A stretch of DNA of 47,253 bases from an uncultured Porphyromonadaceae bacterium (GTDB lineage Bacteria; Bacteroidota; Bacteroidia; Bacteroidales; Muribaculaceae), in NCBI GenBank assembly GCA_937921035.1, contig CALEUL010000001.1, positions 1 to 47,253 on the forward strand, read 5' to 3'. Both the position numbers and the translations under genes were made by a program. Of this stretch, positions 43,068-47,253 are shown in pieces. Positions within the stretch are counted from its first letter, which is position 1. Each line of letters starts with the position of its first letter. The notes under the pieces were generated by a model, which was not told where the DNA came from, did no database searches, and was given only the letters and a program-made list of their open reading frames with translations.

Positions 43068-43791
43068 CGAACAGAACCGACACGAGCGCGACGCGCGCAT
43101 CGTTTTTGAACCCGTCGAACACTATTATGTGGTCGACGGAGATGTCAGATGCGACTCGGTAACAACAGTAATTGCTGATTATTTCGAAAAATTCGATGCA
43201 GACTACTGGGCTGCCCGTAAAGCAACGCCGGAATGCCCAGCAGAAATGCTTAAGGCGCAATGGAAGGCGAAAGCCGAAGCTGCAAGCGCCCTCGGAACAG
43301 AAATGCACAGACGCATCGAGGAATATTACCTCGGCATCGAACCGGATGCCGCAGCATTGGACGACAAGGCTTTCCGCCATTTTCTGAATTTCGCTGAAAC
43401 GAATCATCTCTGTCCGTACCGCACCGAGTGGCCGCTGTTCAGCAAGGAGCACCGCATAGCAGGAACTCTCGATTTTCTGAATTACGACAAGGGCGTGTTC
43501 GAGATTTTCGACTGGAAGCGCTCGACCAAAGTCGTGGACAATTACGGCAACCTCATAACTGCAAATTATGGGCGCTACGGCCGCTGGCCGCTGTCGGCGA
43601 TACCCGATACGAATTTCCATCACTATGCGTTGCAGCAGAGCATGTACCGATATCTGCTGAAAGAGTTCTACGGCATTGATGTTGCCGCCTGCCATCTGGG
43701 AGTTTTTCATCCCGATATGGACGATTTTCATGTTGTGGATGTGCCGTACCTCGAAAAAGAGGTGGCAGCACTGCTTGAATCACGTAGATGA
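43057..43791 (+). CDS. PD-(D/E)XK nuclease family protein (RecB/Cas4-like fold)
   Basis: The 244-residue protein has the RecB-type nuclease motifs: ALGTEMHRRIEEYY (His), HRIAGTLDFLNYDKG (Asp), FEIFDWKRSTK (the D/E-x-K core) and FHHYALQQSMYRYLL (QxxxY). It lacks helicase and cysteine-cluster domains, so it is a free-standing nuclease of the type seen in phages and in some repair systems. Its first codons overlap the MBL gene by 11 nt, and its end overlaps the next gene by 4 nt, so it is translationally coupled to housekeeping genes and is not a recent insert. Confidence 0.85.
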   Translation: MNYNEQNRHERDARIVFEPVEHYYVVDGDVRCDSVTTVIADYFEKFDADYWAARKATPECPAEMLKAQWKAKAEAASALGTEMHRRIEEYYLGIEPDAAALDDKAFRHFLNFAETNHLCPYRTEWPLFSKEHRIAGTLDFLNYDKGVFEIFDWKRSTKVVDNYGNLITANYGRYGRWPLSAIPDTNFHHYALQQSMYRYLLKEFYGIDVAACHLGVFHPDMDDFHVVDVPYLEKEVAALLESRR

Positions 43792-45215
43792 TGTTGCGCC
43801 AGCTGCCCCGGGAATTTAAAGATATGTTGCGTGGCTGCGTCGGTACCGACGTGGCCGAGAAGGTGGTTTCCTTCCTTGAAGAAACCGAGCCGGTTGTATC
43901 GGCGCGAACAAATAAACTGAAAAATATCGCTCCGGCAGCGGGTCTGGAATCGGTACCTTGGCTGTCGGACCGCGGCTTCTATGCAGATGTGCGTCCCTTG
44001 TTTGCCGCAGATCCAGCCTGGCATCAGGGCCTGTACTATGTGCAGGATGCGTCGTCCATGATAATGACCGAGACCGTACGCCGTGCTGCCGCCATTCTTC
44101 CGTCAGGTCCACTGCGGTATCTCGATGCCTGCGCCGCCCCCGGAGGAAAGACTATCGCCGCAGTAGAGGCGCTCCCTGCCGGTTCTGCTGTCCTCGCAAA
44201 CGAATTCGACCGCAAGCGCGCGGGCGCATTGCTTGAGAATCTTGCCAAACATGGCTTTCCTGCAGTGGCCGTGAGCAATATCGATGGAGCCACCCTTGGT
44301 AAACTCGGACCAGTATTCGATATAGTCGCTGTGGATGCCCCCTGTTCCGGCGAGGGCATGATGCGCAAGGAACCCGAGGCAATCCGTCAGTGGAGCCGGG
44401 GGCTTGTGGAAAGCTGTGCGGCGCTGCAGCGCGACATCCTCGCCGGGGTGTGGAACGCTCTGCGTCCAGGCGGCGTGCTTATATACAGCACCTGCACTTT
44501 CAACCGGCAAGAGGATGAGGAGAATGTGCGCTTCATCGCTGAAAGCCTCGGAGCCGAGAGCATAGACCTTGGTCTGGAGACATATCCCGGAGTGCTCGGC
44601 GGCTTTGATACGCCATATCATTGCTATCGCCTCATGCCGGGCTTTGTCAGAGGCGAGGGACTTTTTATCGCCGCACTGCGCAAGATGGACGGTAATGGTA
44701 CCCGCGTTCCTCGCATGAAGGGCGCATTTTCCAAAGCGGCTCCGATTGCTATAAAGTCTGCCGACGCATGGCTGCGCGAGCCAGAGTACTACACCGTATT
44801 TGCCGATGGTGCCGATGCTTTTGCCGCCGTTCCTGCGGCACAGGCCACATTTATGGCCTATCTTGCCGCGAGCCTGCGCTTGCTGCGCTGCGGACTGCCT
44901 CTTGGCCATATAAAGGGCAAAGATGCGGTGCCTTCATGGGAACTGTCTTTTTCCACTGCCTTCCTCAAGGACTCGATGCCACAGCTGCCGATGGACTACA
45001 GCGCTGCTATGACATATCTGCACGGCGACAGCCTCTCCGACGTTCCGGACGGCCTGCCCAAAGGATTCGCCACCGCTACATTCGGGGGCATGCCGCTCGG
45101 ATTCATAAAAAATATAGGCCGACGCGCCAACAATCTATATCCCGAGGCATTGCGCCTGCGCATGAACCCCGATACGCTCGCTATGCCGCAACCGTTGATA
45201 ACCACAGAATTATGA
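43788..45215 (+). CDS. RsmF-like 5-methylcytosine rRNA methyltransferase
   Basis: The 475-residue protein has the NOL1/NOP2/Sun core: YVQDASSMIM, YLDACAAPGGKTIAAVEAL (SAM loop), VLANEFDRKRA, DIVAVDAPCSGEGMMRKEPE (first Cys) and GGVLIYSTCTFNRQEDEENV (catalytic Cys), then a C-terminal RNA-binding part with LRCGLPLGHIKG, as in RsmF/YebU. It should make m5C in 16S rRNA. It begins with ATGA overlap and ends with another ATGA overlap to the ABC transporter gene. Confidence 0.93.
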   Translation: MMLRQLPREFKDMLRGCVGTDVAEKVVSFLEETEPVVSARTNKLKNIAPAAGLESVPWLSDRGFYADVRPLFAADPAWHQGLYYVQDASSMIMTETVRRAAAILPSGPLRYLDACAAPGGKTIAAVEALPAGSAVLANEFDRKRAGALLENLAKHGFPAVAVSNIDGATLGKLGPVFDIVAVDAPCSGEGMMRKEPEAIRQWSRGLVESCAALQRDILAGVWNALRPGGVLIYSTCTFNRQEDEENVRFIAESLGAESIDLGLETYPGVLGGFDTPYHCYRLMPGFVRGEGLFIAALRKMDGNGTRVPRMKGAFSKAAPIAIKSADAWLREPEYYTVFADGADAFAAVPAAQATFMAYLAASLRLLRCGLPLGHIKGKDAVPSWELSFSTAFLKDSMPQLPMDYSAAMTYLHGDSLSDVPDGLPKGFATATFGGMPLGFIKNIGRRANNLYPEALRLRMNPDTLAMPQPLITTEL

Positions 45216-47068
45216 AAGATTTCTTTGCCATCCTGCGCCGTTTTGTGCCCCCATACAAGAAATATCTGGCGCTGAACATCTTCTTCAATATCCTCGCAGC
45301 CTTCCTTACGCTGTTCTCGTTTGCGCTTATTATCCCCATTCTGGAGATGCTGTTCAAAATCAAGGAAGCGACATACGGCTATATGCCTGTGGGCGCTGCT
45401 TCGCTGAAAGATGTGGTGGTGAACAACTTCTACTACTATACTCAGCTGGCTATGGAAAGCTTCGGAGCCAATGCCACGCTTGCTCTGCTGGCGGTGGCTC
45501 TTGTGCTTATGACGGCACTGAAGACCGGCGCGACATATCTCAGCTCCTATTTTATAATCCCGCTGCGCTCCGGTATAGTGCGCGACATTCGTAACTATGT
45601 GTACGACAAGATAACCTCGCTCCCAATCGGTTTCTTCACCGTGGAGCGCAAAGGCGACGTGATGGCGCGCATGAGCGGCGACGTGGCTGAAATCGAGAAT
45701 TCGATTATGGCCTCGCTGGACATGTTCTTCAAGAATCCGGTAATGATTATCGTATGCCTGGGCATGATGCTTGCTATTTCGTGGCAACTCACTATATTTG
45801 TGTTCATTCTGCTGCCGATAGCCGGTCTTGTAATGGGCCGCGTGGGCAAGCGACTGAAGCGTACGAGCTACGAGGGGCAGACGCAGTGGGGCGTACTGAT
45901 GTCCATTATCGAGGAGACGCTGGGCGGTCTGCGTATAATCAAGGCTTTCACTGCCGAGGACAAGATGTGCGGCCGCTTTCATGCCGAGAACCAGGTGTTC
46001 TACAGGCTGTCCAACAAGGTTGCACGCCGACAGGCGCTGGCGCACCCTATGAGCGAGTTACTCGGAACGACAGCAATAGCTATAATACTTTGGTTCGGCG
46101 GCAGTCTGATTCTTTCCGGCCATTCAAGCATGACGGCAGCGGCGTTCATATACTATATGGTGATTTTCTACAATATCATCAACCCGGCAAAGGAACTGTC
46201 CAAAGCCGCCTATTCCATTCAGAAGGGTCTGGCGTCGATGGATCGCGTGGATAAGATTCTCAACGCCGTCAATCCCATCGCTTCGCCTGCCTCGCCCTGG
46301 AGACTGCCTGCCGGAGAGATGCCAGGCGTGGAATTTCACGATGTATCGTTCAGCTACGACGGCGAGCACCCCGTGCTGTCCGATATAAACCTGAAAATAG
46401 CTCCCGGCACCACCGTGGCGCTCGTGGGACAGTCCGGTTCGGGCAAGTCGACTATGGCCGACCTTATTCCGCGCTTCTACGATGTTAACGCCGGCAGTGT
46501 GCTTGTTGGTGGCAGGGATGTGCGCGACCTGGATGTTGCCGACCTACGCGGCCTCATGGGAAATGTGAATCAGGAAGCGATTCTTTTCAACGACACTATT
46601 TTCAACAACATTGCCTTCGGTGTTGAGAATGCCACGCTCGACGATGTGCGTCATGCTGCCCGAATAGCCAACGCCGACGATTTTATCATGGCAATGGAAA
46701 GGGGCTACGACACCATGATAGGCGACCGCGGCTGCCGTCTTTCCGGTGGTCAGCGCCAGCGAATCTCAATAGCACGCGCCGTACTCAAGAATCCTGCCAT
46801 CCTTATCCTCGACGAAGCCACATCTGCCCTCGACAGCGAAAGCGAGACGCTTGTGCAGCAGGCGCTGGACCGACTGATGAAAGGACGCACCACGCTTGTG
46901 ATAGCGCACCGCCTGTCTACCATCCGCCGTGCCGACCTTATCTGTGTGCTGAATCACGGCGAGATTGTGGAACGCGGCACACACGACGAACTGTTGCGCG
47001 CCGAAGCGGCCGGATTCTACCGGCGCCTGGTGGAGATGCAGCAGTTGCCCGAGGGAAAGATGCAATAA
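45212..47068 (+). CDS. ABC transporter, fused membrane and ATPase domains (MsbA-like)
   Basis: The start MKDFFAILRRFVPPY at 45212 overlaps the previous stop (ATGA), so a longer frame is rejected. The 618-residue half-transporter has about six membrane segments in residues 20-325 and an ATPase domain from about 370: Walker A VALVGQSGSGKST, Q-loop VNQEAILFNDTI, signature RLSGGQRQRISIARAVL, Walker B AILILDEATSALD and H-loop VIAHRLST. It works as a homodimer; the layout is that of MsbA, which flips lipid A, but a drug or lipid exporter cannot be excluded. Confidence 0.92.
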   Translation: MKDFFAILRRFVPPYKKYLALNIFFNILAAFLTLFSFALIIPILEMLFKIKEATYGYMPVGAASLKDVVVNNFYYYTQLAMESFGANATLALLAVALVLMTALKTGATYLSSYFIIPLRSGIVRDIRNYVYDKITSLPIGFFTVERKGDVMARMSGDVAEIENSIMASLDMFFKNPVMIIVCLGMMLAISWQLTIFVFILLPIAGLVMGRVGKRLKRTSYEGQTQWGVLMSIIEETLGGLRIIKAFTAEDKMCGRFHAENQVFYRLSNKVARRQALAHPMSELLGTTAIAIILWFGGSLILSGHSSMTAAAFIYYMVIFYNIINPAKELSKAAYSIQKGLASMDRVDKILNAVNPIASPASPWRLPAGEMPGVEFHDVSFSYDGEHPVLSDINLKIAPGTTVALVGQSGSGKSTMADLIPRFYDVNAGSVLVGGRDVRDLDVADLRGLMGNVNQEAILFNDTIFNNIAFGVENATLDDVRHAARIANADDFIMAMERGYDTMIGDRGCRLSGGQRQRISIARAVLKNPAILILDEATSALDSESETLVQQALDRLMKGRTTLVIAHRLSTIRRADLICVLNHGEIVERGTHDELLRAEAAGFYRRLVEMQQLPEGKMQ

Positions 47069-47204
47069 CATTGATTGGAGTGCGTTGTATAGCCGTAATC
47101 TGCGTCTTATGTCCGCAGACGTGCATCATCTGCAGGATGGTGTATTAAATTTTCGCCGCTTCGCCATACAATTCGGAAGGTTTGCCTGATAAGGATACCA
47201 ATCG

Positions 47205-47245
47205 AGTAGGAGGTAAACACTAATCGCAGGTGTTTATCTCCTGCT
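47205..47245 (+). terminator. Long terminator hairpin after the MsbA-like gene
   Basis: A 16-bp stem (47205-47220 with 47230-47245, two G-U pairs) with a 9-nt loop is followed by TTTCGTGTT. The preceding 136 nt (47069-47204) hold no gene that I can support; two short hairpins there are too weak to call. Confidence 0.75.
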
Positions 47246-47253
47246 TTCGTGTT

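Noticed and set aside
1..47253. CRISPR array, tRNA or rRNA genes, insertion sequences
   Set aside because: No short regularly spaced repeats, no cloverleaf-like or ribosomal sequence and no transposase gene were seen.

Overview
The window looks like chromosomal DNA of a gut Bacteroidales bacterium, most likely Muribaculaceae or a close relative; that is inferred from gene content, not from a marker gene. The signs are SusC/SusD pairs, surface lipoproteins with acidic residues after the lipid-bearing Cys, type IX secretion (T9SS) genes, GLPGLI proteins, and the Bacteroidetes promoter form (TTG or TTTG, about 19-22 nt, then TAnnTTTG). Most genes sit in tight, often overlapping operons.

Layout. 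At the left edge (1-53, minus strand) there appears to be the 5' end of a class C group II intron, placed right after the terminator of a GH31 alpha-glucosidase gene (120-2414). A six-gene minus-strand envelope operon follows (7321 down to 2559): a receiver-less sigma-54 activator, LptE, a TPR-like protein, SecG, a U32 peptidase-family protein and a PepSY-like protein. A plus-strand secreted protein (7587-8369) ends in a short T9SS-type tail. Next comes a T9SS cluster on the minus strand: ispF, porV and a PorU-like C25 protease (8445-13547), then a rex / FAH-like / class A beta-lactamase operon (15824-13628), then a second, canonical-looking PorU (16026-19436) behind a GH25 lysozyme.

The centre (20342-32389) is a polysaccharide utilisation locus on the plus strand: a SusR-like membrane regulator, SusC, SusD, a lipoprotein made of five tandem SusE/F-type modules, a GH27-like surface lipoprotein and a SusB-like GH97 alpha-glucosidase. 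There is no GH13 or GH66 enzyme. My working hypothesis is that the surface GH27-like enzyme cuts an alpha-glucan (possibly alpha-1,6-linked), SusCD imports the products, and GH97 finishes them in the periplasm.

The right part holds a probable small RNA gene (about 32585-32745), a DUF2284 protein, a four-gene plus-strand envelope operon (beta-barrel, TonB-dependent receptor-like protein, two GLPGLI paralogues), and minus-strand thioredoxin, FtsE-like ATPase, M48 lipoprotein and HAD phosphatase genes. The last operon (41356-47068, plus) carries an RsmI-like methyltransferase, an MBL hydrolase, a PD-(D/E)XK nuclease, an RsmF-like methyltransferase and an MsbA-like ABC transporter, and ends in a strong hairpin. 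Several genes have a -7 box only 4-8 nt before the start codon, which suggests leaderless mRNAs. All family calls come from recognising motifs by eye; no search was run.
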